A DNA stretch of 64,000 bases from Micromonospora sp. WMMD1120. Its GTDB lineage: Bacteria > Actinomycetota > Actinomycetes > Mycobacteriales > Micromonosporaceae. Below the pieces are notes generated by a model, which ran no database searches, was not told where the DNA came from, and was given only the letters and a program-made list of their open reading frames with translations. Both the position numbers and the translations under genes were made by a program. Positions 49,368 through 57,661 of the stretch are shown here, in pieces (the first letter of the stretch is position 1; each line of letters begins with the position of its first letter). The stretch is from positions 4,124,501 through 4,188,500 of the forward strand of contig NZ_JARUBO010000005.1 of assembly GCF_029626235.1 (NCBI RefSeq), read 5' to 3'.

Positions 49368-49586
49368 GGGCCCTGCCTCTCCTCCTCGACGCCGCCGCGC
49401 GGGCGCGGCGTGAGCACGCGCCACCGGCCGGGCGAACCGCGGACGGGCGACTCGCCACTGGTACGGCGGCCACTCGAACCATCCCACGCCTGGGCGGATT
49501 CGCACCCCTGGTTTTCAAGTTTCCGACTCCCGCCCGCCAAACCGGACATTTTGCAGTGAGGTGGGCGGGTCGGTGAGCTGTCGGCT

Positions 49587-50102
49587 TCAGGGCAGCGGGT
49601 GGGCGATGCCGCGTGCGTGGTCGGTGAGGGCCGCCCCGACCACCGTCGCGGCCAGCGGCAACACCTCCAGGCACCGGCGTACGGCAGCGGCCATCAGCGC
49701 GTTCGGCACCCGCATGGACAGCGTGCAGTGCGGCACCCACCGGCCCGGCCGGTAGTGCTCGGTGAGCCCGACACCGGCGGCGGCGAGCCGGTCGTGCACC
49801 AACCGGTGGTGCGCCAGCAGCTCCGGTGTGGGCGCCGGGCCGAGCCAGAGCACCCGACCGACGAACTGACCGGCGTGCTGGAAGTCGAGCCGCAGGGGAG
49901 CGGCCACCACGGTGCCGCGCAGGGCCGCGGCGACCTGTTCCGGATCGAGGCGGGGCGCCACCGCGAGCGAGACGTGCGGGCGGTGCCGCTGCTCCAGCAG
50001 CGACCGCATGCTCTGCACGCCCTCGGCCTCCAGCGCGTCCCAGAGCACCCGGATGCGACGGGTCGCGTCCGGGTCCAGGTACAACTCCACCGCCGCGACC
50101 AC
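49587..50102 (-). CDS. 2H phosphoesterase / 2'-5' RNA ligase-like protein
   Basis: A 171-residue protein starting MVAAVELYLDPDATRRIRVL. The two catalytic HxS/T motifs are HVS at 43-45 (RPHVSLAVAPRLD) and HCT at 125-127 (WVPHCTLSM), about 80 residues apart as in LigT-type 2H enzymes, which hydrolyse 2',3'-cyclic phosphates on RNA or nucleotides. The GTG at 50102 lies six bases after TACGGT on the minus strand and has no ribosome-binding site, so it is probably leaderless. Substrate open. Confidence 0.85.
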   Translation of the reverse strand: MVAAVELYLDPDATRRIRVLWDALEAEGVQSMRSLLEQRHRPHVSLAVAPRLDPEQVAAALRGTVVAAPLRLDFQHAGQFVGRVLWLGPAPTPELLAHHRLVHDRLAAAGVGLTEHYRPGRWVPHCTLSMRVPNALMAAAVRRCLEVLPLAATVVGAALTDHARGIAHPLP

Positions 50103-50108
50103 TTGATC

Positions 50109-50114
50109 ACCGTA
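50109..50114 (-). promoter_or_regulatory. -10 box TACGGT of a probable leaderless promoter
   Basis: On the minus strand TACGGT is followed by six bases and the GTG at 50102 of the 2H phosphoesterase. Confidence 0.6.
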
Positions 50115-50147
50115 GCGGTCGAGGTTTGACCGTCGGCGCCAGCGGTA

Positions 50148-50168
50148 CCTGATCGGAACCCGATCAGG
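50148..50168 (+). promoter_or_regulatory. Palindrome overlapping the ribosome-binding site of the DinB gene
   Basis: CCTGATCGG-AAC-CCGATCAGG is a perfect inverted repeat with 9-bp arms. Its right end merges with AGGAGG (50166-50171), the ribosome-binding site of the next gene. It could be a repressor operator or an mRNA hairpin that partly covers that site. Confidence 0.5.
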
Positions 50169-50179
50169 AGGCGTACCCA

Positions 50180-50689
50180 GTGGACGTGAACGAGCTGTTG
50201 ACCGAGACGTACGACCGGCTGCCCGACCTCGTCCGCTCGGCGGTGGACGGCCTGAGTCCGGAGCAGCTGCGCTGGACGCCGGGACCGGGCAGCAACTCGG
50301 TCGGTTGGCTCGTCTGGCACCTCACCCGCGTCCAGGATCACCACGTCGCCGACCTGCTCGCCGCCGAACAGGTCTGGACGGGCGGCGACTGGGCGGGTCG
50401 TTTCGCGCTCGCCGCCGACCCGGACAACACCGGATACGGGCACTCACCCGACCAGGTCGCCGCCGTACGGCCGGAGAGCGCGCAGGCGCTCGTCGACTAC
50501 TACCGGGCGGTCGCGGATCGGACCGGGGCGTTCCTCACCGGCCTGCGCCCGGCCGACCTGGACCGGGTGGTCGACGAGTCGTGGGACCCGCCGGTGACCC
50601 TCGGCGTCCGGTTGGTCAGCGTCGCCGAGGACGACCTGCAACACGTGGGCCAGGCCGCCTTCGTGCGCGGGCTGCTGGAAGCCCGCTGA
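50180..50689 (+). CDS. DinB/DUF664 family, probable mycothiol-dependent transferase fold
   Basis: A 169-residue four-helix-bundle protein starting at GTG 50180 (VDVNELLTETYDRLPDLVRS) with AGGAGG eight bases upstream. Its metal ligands fit the DinB pattern: VGWLVWHLTRVQDHHVADLL supplies His in helix 2 and VSVAEDDLQHVGQAAFVRGL supplies His in the last helix. DUF664 members of actinobacteria include mycothiol S-transferases and maleylpyruvate isomerase-like enzymes. Substrate unknown. It lies apart from the second DinB protein at 53390-53893. Confidence 0.8.
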   Translation: MDVNELLTETYDRLPDLVRSAVDGLSPEQLRWTPGPGSNSVGWLVWHLTRVQDHHVADLLAAEQVWTGGDWAGRFALAADPDNTGYGHSPDQVAAVRPESAQALVDYYRAVADRTGAFLTGLRPADLDRVVDESWDPPVTLGVRLVSVAEDDLQHVGQAAFVRGLLEAR

Positions 50690-50735
50690 TCACCGGCCCG
50701 CCGATCATCGGCGGGCGTCCCGGCGCGCCCTGTCG

Positions 50736-50754
50736 CTCACCCGTTCCGGGTGAG
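50736..50754 (+). terminator. Hairpin terminator after the DinB gene
   Basis: CTCACCCG-TTC-CGGGTGAG, a perfect 8-bp stem, 47 bp after the DinB stop and before the next operon. Confidence 0.6.
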
Positions 50755-50810
50755 GCGCGCTCACCCCACCAAGGGTGAACCTGCGGGGACACCGTGGGGA
50801 AGGGGATCCG

Positions 50811-51287
50811 ATGGGCGTGACGGCGGAGGAGTACCTGGGACAGTGGGACGCCGATCGGCGCTTCAACCTGCCGGAGACCACCGCCGGCACCGTGCGGTTG
50901 GACGTCGCCGCCCACGACTGCACCGACCACTGGTACCTCACTGTCGCCGACCAGCACGTCCAGGTGTCGCGGTCGGCCGACGACGCCGACCTGGTGATCC
51001 GCGCGGACCGGCAGGTGTTCGACCAGATGGTCAGCGGCGAGCTGCATCCGGGTGCCGCGCTGCTGCGCCACGAGTTGACCGTGCAGGGCGACATGCGACT
51101 GCTGATGGTGCTGCGGCGCATCTTCGCCGGACCCAGCGGGGCCCGGCATCCACGGGAGTTGGGCCGAGCCGCGGTCGCTTCCCGCGCCTCCGGCGGCAGG
51201 GCCGACGCCGACGACCCGCGGCGCGGCGTGGCGGACGCCAGCGCCTCGGGGCGCGGCACGGCGGACGCTCGGGAGGGACGGCCGTGA
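50811..51287 (+). CDS. SCP2-like sterol-carrier-fold protein
   Basis: A 158-residue protein starting MGVTAEEYLGQWDADRRFNL at ATG 50811, after GGGGAAGGGG. Residues to about 105 have the SCP2 core: TVRLDVAAHDCTDHWYLTVA, then DLVIRADRQVFDQMVSGELH and LTVQGDMRLLMVLRRIF. This fold binds lipids or acts as the C-terminal part of larger enzymes. The last 45 residues are low in complexity (SGGRADADDPRRGVADASAS). The TGA overlaps the GTG of the glucosidase as GTGA, so the two are translated together. The functional link between them is unclear. Confidence 0.82.
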   Translation: MGVTAEEYLGQWDADRRFNLPETTAGTVRLDVAAHDCTDHWYLTVADQHVQVSRSADDADLVIRADRQVFDQMVSGELHPGAALLRHELTVQGDMRLLMVLRRIFAGPSGARHPRELGRAAVASRASGGRADADDPRRGVADASASGRGTADAREGRP

Positions 51288-53347
51288 AGCAGGAGCTGCT
51301 GCACGTGATCGCCGGCAACGTGTTCGCGATGAGCGACGCCCAGGGCGACATCGAGGCCGACGCGCGCTCGCCGGTCGGTCTCTTCGCGTACGACACGCGG
51401 TTCCTGTCGCACTGGGTGCTCAGGATCGACGGCGAACGGATCAACGCGCTCTCCCGCGACGACATGACGTACTTCGAGACCCGGTTCTTCCTGGTCCCCG
51501 GCGCGGCCAGCCACTACGTCGACGCCGACGTGTCGATCATCCGGTACCGCTCGATCCACGACTGCCTGCACGAGAACATCACGGTGCTGAACCACTCGTC
51601 GCGGCCCGCCGAGTTCACAGTGCGGGTGGAGATGGGCAGCGACTTCAGCGACATCGCGGAGATCGGGCACCTCCGGCAGCGGGCCGTCGAGGTCACCGCG
51701 GACTCGTCCCACCAGCAGCTCGTGCTGCGCTACCAACGGCAGCGGTTCGTCCGGCAGACCACGGTGCGCAGCACCGCTCCCGTCGACGTCGACGAGGGCG
51801 GGATGACGTTCCGGATCCGGGTGGACGCCGGGGGCAAGTGGGAGACCGACCTGCACGTCGCCATGACCATGGGCGGCGCGGACGGGGAGGACGTACGCGC
51901 CTCGCTGGAGTCACACCAGCGGGCCGTGCGCACGGGGATGCGCGAGGACCTGGCGGCCTGGATGGACGGGGCGCCGCAGCTGGTCGCCGAACGCGACGGG
52001 CTGGTGGAGTTGTACCTGGGCAGCCTGGCCGACCTGGCGGCGCTGCGGTACCGGCCGTTGTCGTACGACGACCGGGTGCCGATCGCCGGCCTGCCGTGGA
52101 CCATGTGGTTGTGTGGGCGGCACAGCATCATCACGTGCCTCCAGACCCTGGCGTTCACCCCCCAACTGACCCCCGCGACGCTGCGGATGCTGGCTTTCAT
52201 GCAGGGCAGCCAGCTCGACGACGGCCTGGACGAGGAGCCGGGAAAGATCCTGGCCCACCTGCGCTACGGCGAGTCCGGCGCGTTCGGCGACCGGGCGCAC
52301 GCGCTCTACTACGGCTCGGCCGACACCAGCGCTCTCTTCGTCATCCTGCTCGACGAGTACGAGCGCTGGTCCGGCGACGCGGACCTGGTGCGCGAGCTGC
52401 GGCACCCGGCCCGGATGGCGTTGGACTGGATCGACGAGTACGGCGACCTGACCGGGGACGGTTACGTGCGCTACCAGCGCCGCAACGAGCGCGACGGCCC
52501 GCTCAACCAGTGTTGGAAGGACTCCCCGGACGCGATCACCAGCGCCGACGGCCGGCAGCCGGCCCTGCCCCGCGCCACCTGCGAGTTGCAGGGCTACGCG
52601 TACGACGCGAAGAGGCGCGCGGCCCGGCTGGCCCGGGAGTTCTGGGACGACAACGCGTACGCCGACCGGCTGGAACGCGAGGCCGAGGCGCTGAGGGACC
52701 GTTTCAACAGGGACTTCTGGCTGCCGCACCGGGAGTACTACGCGCTGGCGCTCGACCCGTACGGCGAGCCGGTCGACGCGCTGGCGTCCAACATGGGGCA
52801 TCTGCTGTGGAGCGGCATCGTCCCGGAGGAGCGCGCCGAGGTGGTCGCCGGGCACCTGGTCGGGCCACGCCTGTTCAGCGGTTGGGGGGTGCGCACCTTC
52901 GCCGCCGGGCAGCGCCCGTACAACCCGTTGGGCGCGCACCTGGGCGCGGTGTGGCCGGCGGACAACGCGCTGATCGCCGCCGGCCTCCGCCGTTACCGCC
53001 GTGACCGGGAGGCAGCCACCATCGCGGCCGGCATCTTCGACCTGGCGCAGACGCTCGGCGGAGCAGTGCCGGAGGCGATCGCCGGCCACGAGCGCAGGCT
53101 GACGACGTATCCGGTGCAGTTGCCGGAGGCCGGTCGCCCGCAGGCATGGTCGTCCGGGGCGCTGCTGATGCTGCTGAGCGTCACGTTGGGGTTGCGACCC
53201 GTCGGCGACAACCTGCTGGTCAACCCGGCCGTGCCGGAGGGGTTCGGTCGGCTGGAGCTGCTGGACGTCCCGGGCCGCTGGGGCCACTCCGACGCGTACG
53301 CAAGGGACCGGACCACCGAGGGCCGGCACCGCCCGCGAGTGCGCTGA
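51284..53347 (+). CDS. Glycogen-debranching-type amylo-alpha-1,6-glucosidase
   Basis: A 687-residue enzyme starting at GTG 51284 (VKQELLHVIAGNVFAMSDAQ) after GGGAGGGA. The N-terminal domain to about 220 is the GDE_N_bis beta-sandwich (GLFAYDTRFLSHWVLRIDGE). The (alpha/alpha)6 barrel follows: VPIAGLPWTMWLCGRHSIIT, SGAFGDRAHALYYGSADTSA, WIDEYGDLTGDGYVRY, CELQGYAYDAKRRAARLARE and WPADNALIAAGLRRYRRDRE. This matches the MGH/GDE family of actinobacterial trehalose/glycogen-related glucosidases. It probably acts on intracellular alpha-glucan. Co-translated with the SCP2-like protein. Confidence 0.85.
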   Translation: MKQELLHVIAGNVFAMSDAQGDIEADARSPVGLFAYDTRFLSHWVLRIDGERINALSRDDMTYFETRFFLVPGAASHYVDADVSIIRYRSIHDCLHENITVLNHSSRPAEFTVRVEMGSDFSDIAEIGHLRQRAVEVTADSSHQQLVLRYQRQRFVRQTTVRSTAPVDVDEGGMTFRIRVDAGGKWETDLHVAMTMGGADGEDVRASLESHQRAVRTGMREDLAAWMDGAPQLVAERDGLVELYLGSLADLAALRYRPLSYDDRVPIAGLPWTMWLCGRHSIITCLQTLAFTPQLTPATLRMLAFMQGSQLDDGLDEEPGKILAHLRYGESGAFGDRAHALYYGSADTSALFVILLDEYERWSGDADLVRELRHPARMALDWIDEYGDLTGDGYVRYQRRNERDGPLNQCWKDSPDAITSADGRQPALPRATCELQGYAYDAKRRAARLAREFWDDNAYADRLEREAEALRDRFNRDFWLPHREYYALALDPYGEPVDALASNMGHLLWSGIVPEERAEVVAGHLVGPRLFSGWGVRTFAAGQRPYNPLGAHLGAVWPADNALIAAGLRRYRRDREAATIAAGIFDLAQTLGGAVPEAIAGHERRLTTYPVQLPEAGRPQAWSSGALLMLLSVTLGLRPVGDNLLVNPAVPEGFGRLELLDVPGRWGHSDAYARDRTTEGRHRPRVR

Positions 53348-53359
53348 CGCCCGCGGCGG

Positions 53360-53389
53360 CCGGCGCGTGGCCCCGGTCGCCCGCGCCGG
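53360..53389. terminator. Possible hairpin between convergent genes
   Basis: CCGGCGCG and CGCGCCGG pair across a 14-base loop and end just before the DinB stop codon. Weak but well placed. Confidence 0.4.
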
Positions 53390-53893
53390 TCAGCCCATGG
53401 TCCTGGCGCCGTCGATCGACTCGCGCAGGATGTCGGCGTGCCCGGCGTGCTGGGACACCTCGGCGATCACGTGCAGCATCACCCGGCGGACCGTCCAGCT
53501 CGCCCCCGGCTCGAACCAGGGCGCCTGCGGCAACGGGTGTGCCGTGTCCAGGTCGAGGGTGGCGACCAGCTCGTCGGTGTGGGCGGCCACCTGGTGGAAG
53601 CGCTCGACGAGCCCGGCCAGCGTGTCGCCCGGGGACATCCGGAACTGGCCGACCCAGTCGATCGGCTCCCGTTCCATCGCGTCGGCGCCACCGGTGGCGA
53701 AGAGCATCCAGCGGTGCTCCACGGTGGCCACGTGCTTGATGAGGCCGCCGAGGCACAGCTCACTGACGGTCGAGCGGGTGGCCGCCTGCTCGTCGGTGAG
53801 CCCGTCGACCGTGTGCAGGAGGAAACCCCGCTGCCGGCGCAGGCTCTCGAGCAGATCGGCCCGCTCGCCGGTGAGCTGCTGTGTGTTGGTCAT
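53390..53893 (-). CDS. DinB/DUF664 family protein (second copy in window)
   Basis: A 167-residue four-helix-bundle protein starting MTNTQQLTGERADLLESLRR at ATG 53893, six bases after AAGGGTGG. The metal-binding His residues sit in GGLIKHVATVEHRWM and LHVIAEVSQHAGHADILRES, the last being the clear DUF664 motif with its neighbouring RESIDG. It differs in sequence from the protein at 50180, so it is a different subgroup, not a recent duplicate. Probable mycothiol-dependent transferase; substrate unknown. Confidence 0.82.
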   Translation of the reverse strand: MTNTQQLTGERADLLESLRRQRGFLLHTVDGLTDEQAATRSTVSELCLGGLIKHVATVEHRWMLFATGGADAMEREPIDWVGQFRMSPGDTLAGLVERFHQVAAHTDELVATLDLDTAHPLPQAPWFEPGASWTVRRVMLHVIAEVSQHAGHADILRESIDGARTMG

Positions 53894-54023
53894 GAGCCAC
53901 CCTTCGTCGACGTCCATCCACCGACACCGTAGGACCGGCCACCGACACTGTCCGGTATCCACACCGGGCGACGGCGGCCCGCAGCGGTTGCCGATCGGCG
54001 CGCGCGGCGGTCCACTGAATACC

Positions 54024-54941
54024 ATGGGTGTGATTAGGGTGGGCACGTCGTCCTGGGCGGACCAGTCGCTGCTGCGCTCCGGGTGGTACCCGCGCTCGGC
54101 CAGCACGCCGGCCCGCCGGCTGGGCTTCTACGCCAGCCGGTTCCCGCTTGTCGAAGTGGACACGTCCTACTACGCGGTGCCGGTCCCGGAGACCACGCAG
54201 GGCTGGGTGGACGCCACGCCGGACGACTTCACCTTCGACGTCAAGGCGTTCCGCCTCTTCACCGGCCATCCGACGCCGGTCGCCGCGCTGCCGAGGGACC
54301 TGCGCCCGGCCGCCGGACCGAGCCGCGTCCGCCGCCGCGACCTGCCGGAGGGGGCGTACGACGAGCTGTGGGCCCGGTTCCGGACGGCCCTCGAGCCGAT
54401 CGCGGCGGCCGGCAAGCTGGGTGTGGTGCTGTTGCAGTTCCCGCCGTGGCTGGTGCGCAGCCCCGCCGCCGAGCGACGGATCGTCGAGCTGGCGCAGCGC
54501 TGCCGGCCGTGGCGGGTCGGCGTGGAGGTGCGGCACGGCTCCTGGTTCACCGACGACGCCGAGGCGGACACGCTGGACCTGCTGCGCGCCAACGACCTCT
54601 CGCTGGTCTGCGTCGACATGCCGCAGGGCCACCCGTCGTCGGTGCCGCCGATCCTGGCCCGGACGGCCGAGCCGGCGATCGTCAGGTTCCACGGGCACAG
54701 CGACGCCTGGGGCGGCGGCGACAAGGAGGACAAGTTCCGCTACGAGTACGCCGAGGACGAGCTTCGGCACTGGGCCAAGCTACTGGCCGAGTTCGCCGGT
54801 CAACCCGACGACCTGCACGTCCTGTTCAACAACTGCTGCGCCGGGCAGGCCCAACGCGACGCCACCCGGCTGGCGCAACTGCTCGCCGAGCGGATGGCCG
54901 ACGACCGGGCGGTTCCGGCGCGGGCCGCGCCCGCTGGCTGA
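54024..54941 (+). CDS. DUF72 family protein
   Basis: A 305-residue TIM-barrel protein starting MGVIRVGTSSWADQSLLRSG at ATG 54024. The family motifs are IRVGTSSW, VEVDTSYYAVPVPETTQGWV and PAIVRFHGHSDAWGGGDKED, and the C-terminal HVLFNNCCAGQAQRDATRLA is the usual end block. DUF72 proteins (YecE type) have no proven enzymatic role; a nuclease or sugar-related function has been proposed. No ribosome-binding site is obvious before the ATG. It stands alone. Confidence 0.87.
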   Translation: MGVIRVGTSSWADQSLLRSGWYPRSASTPARRLGFYASRFPLVEVDTSYYAVPVPETTQGWVDATPDDFTFDVKAFRLFTGHPTPVAALPRDLRPAAGPSRVRRRDLPEGAYDELWARFRTALEPIAAAGKLGVVLLQFPPWLVRSPAAERRIVELAQRCRPWRVGVEVRHGSWFTDDAEADTLDLLRANDLSLVCVDMPQGHPSSVPPILARTAEPAIVRFHGHSDAWGGGDKEDKFRYEYAEDELRHWAKLLAEFAGQPDDLHVLFNNCCAGQAQRDATRLAQLLAERMADDRAVPARAAPAG

Positions 54942-54968
54942 GGCGCGGCAGCCGGGCACCGGGGCGGC

Positions 54969-55340
54969 TCAGGAGCGACGTCCCCTGCTGCGCAGCGCGT
55001 CCTGGGTGGACTCGCCGACGTCCGCGTCGTCGGGGAACGTCCGGCCGCTGGGCGCCGGGTCGGGCGGAGCGCCCGGTCCGGCCATCGTCATCCGTGTGGG
55101 TTCGACCGAGCCGAAGCCGTGCCGGCCCGCCGGCTCCGACGAGCCCGACGGCGCGCCCGCGCGCCGCTCGCCGCGCCGCCCCTCGGGCACCGCCGTCTCC
55201 TCGCTGCCCTCGTCCAGCGGCGAATCCGTGTCCGTCCCCCAGGGCGCGTCGGCGTCGAATCCGTCACCGGTGCCCCACGGTTCGACCGCCTCCGGCTCCA
55301 GCCGGTCGTTGTCCCCGCCGCGTCCATCGCGTGCCGTCAT
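54969..55340 (-). CDS. Hydrophilic disordered protein of unknown function
   Basis: About 123 residues from ATG 55340 (MTARDGRGGDNDRLEPEAVE), with GGGGTGG upstream; a GTG two codons earlier is possible. The sequence is rich in Gly, Pro, Asp, Glu and Arg with repeated PWGT (VEPWGTGDGF and APWGTDTDS) and no hydrophobic core. It ends TQDALRSRGRRS. The composition suggests an intrinsically disordered protein. No family is recognised. Confidence 0.55.
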   Translation of the reverse strand: MTARDGRGGDNDRLEPEAVEPWGTGDGFDADAPWGTDTDSPLDEGSEETAVPEGRRGERRAGAPSGSSEPAGRHGFGSVEPTRMTMAGPGAPPDPAPSGRTFPDDADVGESTQDALRSRGRRS

Positions 55341-55476
55341 GGCCACCCCACTCGTCGGTCCGCCACCGGCGGACGTGCCTGCCCTGCTCCGCCGCCACCG
55401 CGTACGGCCGGGCCGCGCAGGGCCGACCAGCGCCCCGCCGTCGAGGTGGCGGCGGGACGCCGGTCGGCCCGGCGTC

Positions 55477-56106
55477 TCAGCGTCCGGCCATCGCCATGTG
55501 GCGCTTGCCGTTGCTCATCCCCGCCATCTTGATCATGGTTTTCGAGGCGCCCTTCATCCCGCCGGCGCGACCGAGCATTCCGCGGAACACCTGTCCGGGC
55601 TTCTGCTGCTCGCCCATGTACGCGGTGACCACCACGAGGGTTCCGGTCAGCGCCGGAATGGCCCACTGGAGCAGTTTCATCTGCCGTTGCGAGGCCGCCA
55701 CGCTGGCCGGGGTCTGGTGGTTGGGCTCGGTGGCGCCGCTCACCGACGGACCGCCGGCCTTCTCCAGCCGCATGCCGACCAGCCGGCTGTAGCCGGTCAC
55801 CGCCAGCGCGCCGATCGTCAACACGGTCTTGATCGCGCTGGCCCGGCCGACGCCGGACTGGGCCGCCACCCGTGGGCTCTCGGTCACCAACTCGCCGACT
55901 GCGCCGGCCAGGTGGGCGCCGATCGCCGCCGCGTTGACCGGGGTCCACTTGGACCAGCCGGCCGAGGCCACCGGGAGCCGTTGGGTCGAATCGCTGATTT
56001 TCGCCGCTGCGCCGTTGACACCGAAGGCACCCATGAGGGAGCCCCCAAACCAGGCCGCCAGGCCCAGATCGTGCATGGAGCGCAGTGCGGTGTGCCGTTC
56101 GGACAT
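55477..56106 (-). CDS. Actinobacterial membrane protein of unknown function
   Basis: A 209-residue protein starting MSERHTALRSMHDLGLAAWF at ATG 56106, with GGAAGGGG seven bases upstream. Four hydrophobic segments lie at about 14-34, 60-75, 93-108 and 147-163. The motif HDLGLAAWFGGSLMGAFGVN at the start recurs in uncharacterised actinobacterial membrane proteins. The C-terminus is Gly/Met/Lys rich (GMLGRAGGMKGASKTMIKMA). It lies 129 bp upstream of, and may be read with, the disordered protein. Function unknown. Confidence 0.72.
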   Translation of the reverse strand: MSERHTALRSMHDLGLAAWFGGSLMGAFGVNGAAAKISDSTQRLPVASAGWSKWTPVNAAAIGAHLAGAVGELVTESPRVAAQSGVGRASAIKTVLTIGALAVTGYSRLVGMRLEKAGGPSVSGATEPNHQTPASVAASQRQMKLLQWAIPALTGTLVVVTAYMGEQQKPGQVFRGMLGRAGGMKGASKTMIKMAGMSNGKRHMAMAGR

Positions 56107-56293
56107 GTGATCCCCTTCCGCCGTGTCGGGCGCTGCGGCTTACCCGCCGCTCGCGCGGCTAACCCCGCCCCGAGCGGGTCGATCCGTGCCGTACGGGCAG
56201 GTCAGGGACACCTCCCGTGGTCGCCACGGCGGAGCCAGGAGTCGTCCGCCCGGTGGCGGGTAGACCCAGCGCGGCCGACGAGAGGGGAACGTG

Positions 56294-56470
56294 ATGTCAC
56301 AGCCGGACGAGAGCCGGGAGAAGACCCCCAAGACGGACGCGGTGCTGATGCACCCGGACAACGACCCGCACCGCACGACGGCGGAGGTCGCGCCCCGCCG
56401 GGAGCACGCGGAGATCCAGGTGGAGCGCGACGGCGACCTGGTGCCGCTGGACCAGGACGAGACCGGCTGA
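56294..56470 (+). CDS. Small charged protein of unknown function
   Basis: A 58-residue protein starting MSQPDESREKTPKTDAVLMH at ATG 56294 (a GTG lies one codon earlier) with GAGGGGA six bases upstream. It is hydrophilic, with PDNDPHRTTAEVAPRREHAE and ends LVPLDQDETG. No membrane segment or known motif is present. It is followed after 13 bp by the 44-bp tandem array. The good ribosome-binding site and non-random charge pattern support a gene. Confidence 0.55.
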   Translation: MSQPDESREKTPKTDAVLMHPDNDPHRTTAEVAPRREHAEIQVERDGDLVPLDQDETG

Positions 56471-56483
56471 CCGCCGGTCCGGC

Positions 56484-56835
56484 TCAGCGCGGCGGCAGGT
56501 CGCCGGCGAGGGTGGTGATGCGCCGTGTCAGCGCGGCGGCAGGTCGCCGGCGAGGGTGGTGATGCGCCGTGTCAGCGCGGCGGCAGGTCGCCGGCGAGGG
56601 TGGTGATGCGCCGTGTCAGCGCGGCGGCAGGTCGCCGGCGAGGGTGGTGATGCGCCGTGTCAGCGCGGCGGCAGGTCGCCGGCGAGGGTGGTGATGCGCC
56701 GTGTCAGCGCGGCGGCAGGTCGCCGGCGAGGGTGGTGATGCGCCGTGTCAGCGCGGCGGCAGGTCGCCGGCGAGGGTGGTGATGCGCCGTGTCAGCGCGG
56801 CGGCAGGTCGCCGGCGAGGGTGGCGATGCGCCGCG
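56484..56835. repeat. 44-bp tandem array derived from the 3' end of the neighbouring hydrolase gene
   Basis: Eight units start every 44 bp at 56484, 56528, 56572, 56616, 56660, 56704, 56748 and 56792. Each contains TCAGCGCGGCGGCAGGTCGC and GCGAGGGTGGTGATGCGCC. The last unit is the true 3' end of the hydrolase gene; it reads GTGGCGATGCGCCGCGCC, while the other seven appear identical and read GTGGTGATGCGCCGTGTC. Read on the minus strand, each copy carries the last codons and stop of the gene (R-R-I-T-T-L-A-G-D-L-P-P-R-stop). Confidence 0.95.
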
Positions 56836-57655
56836 CCAGTGGGGCGCTCGCCCGAACCCAGGTGAAGTGGTCCAGCGGTGCGCCGGCCTCGGCCACCGTG
56901 TAGCGCTCCCGGGTCACCGGGGCGCCGCCGAGCTTGGCGCAGAGGTGGTCCATGGTGTCGTGCGGGGTGTACTGGTCGTCGTCCACGCTCACGGCCAGCA
57001 CGGGCGTGCGCACCGCGCGGAGGGCCGCCTCGGTGTCCGACCCGTCCAGCCGGGGGAACCGGCCGGTCCGCGCGGTGTACGCCCAGTCGCGGATCACGCC
57101 ACGCGCCTGCCGACCGCCGAAGCCCCAGCCGGGCCAGACGCCGAGCAGCGCCGCGGTGGCGGCGATCCCCTGCGTGTACGGCAGCACCCCGACGCCGCGC
57201 GGACCGGGGTAGCTGCGCCAGTACGGGACGCCGACCGCCACCAGCGCGAGCCCGTCCACCTCGGCGTCGCCGTGCCGGGCGAGGTGCAGCAGGGCGGCCT
57301 GCCCGCCGAGCGAGTGGCCGAGCAGCAACCGGGCGCGACCGTCCAGTCGTGGCTTGAGCGCGGCCAGGACGGCCCCGACGTCGTCGGCCAGCTCGGCGTA
57401 GCCGTACCGGTCGGCCCGGCTCGGCGCGGGGGTGCTGGTCCCGGTGCCGCGCAGGTCGGCCACGATCACGGCCAGCCCGGCGGCGCGCAGCTCGGCGGCG
57501 AACGGCCGGTAGTAGCGGGCGCGGACCCCCATCGCGGGCCAGATCACCACAACCGGCGCGCCGGTGGTGCCGGTCGGCTCCGGATAGACCTGGACACCCA
57601 ACCGACCGCCGTCGACGTCGACGAACTCCTGCGCGTACTCCGGTTCCCCGCTCAC
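56792..57655 (-). CDS. Alpha/beta hydrolase
   Basis: A 287-residue hydrolase. I prefer the GTG at 57655 (VSGEPEYAQEFVDVDGGRLG), six bases after the minus-strand -10 box TAGGCT; a GTG two codons upstream also fits. The fold motifs are VVVIWPAMGVRARYYRPFAA, then VIVADLRGTGTST, the nucleophile elbow LLLGHSLGGQAALL with Ser, the acid in AVSVDDDQYTPHDT and a His near AGAPLDHFTWVRA. It is a serine hydrolase of unknown substrate, similar to predicted esterases. Seven extra copies of its last 44 bp lie downstream; the stop used is the first one met, at 56792. Confidence 0.82.
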   Translation of the reverse strand: MSGEPEYAQEFVDVDGGRLGVQVYPEPTGTTGAPVVVIWPAMGVRARYYRPFAAELRAAGLAVIVADLRGTGTSTPAPSRADRYGYAELADDVGAVLAALKPRLDGRARLLLGHSLGGQAALLHLARHGDAEVDGLALVAVGVPYWRSYPGPRGVGVLPYTQGIAATAALLGVWPGWGFGGRQARGVIRDWAYTARTGRFPRLDGSDTEAALRAVRTPVLAVSVDDDQYTPHDTMDHLCAKLGGAPVTRERYTVAEAGAPLDHFTWVRASAPLARRIATLAGDLPPR

Positions 57656-57661
57656 CGGCAC

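Noticed and set aside
49490-49550. tRNA-like patch on the minus strand with TGCGAATCC resembling a T-loop
   Set aside because: The T-stem has at least two mispairs and no acceptor, D-arm or anticodon stem could be built around it.
56484-56835. Regular 44-bp periodicity considered as a CRISPR array
   Set aside because: There are no variable spacers. The whole 44-bp unit is repeated and derives from the neighbouring gene's 3' end; no cas gene is present.
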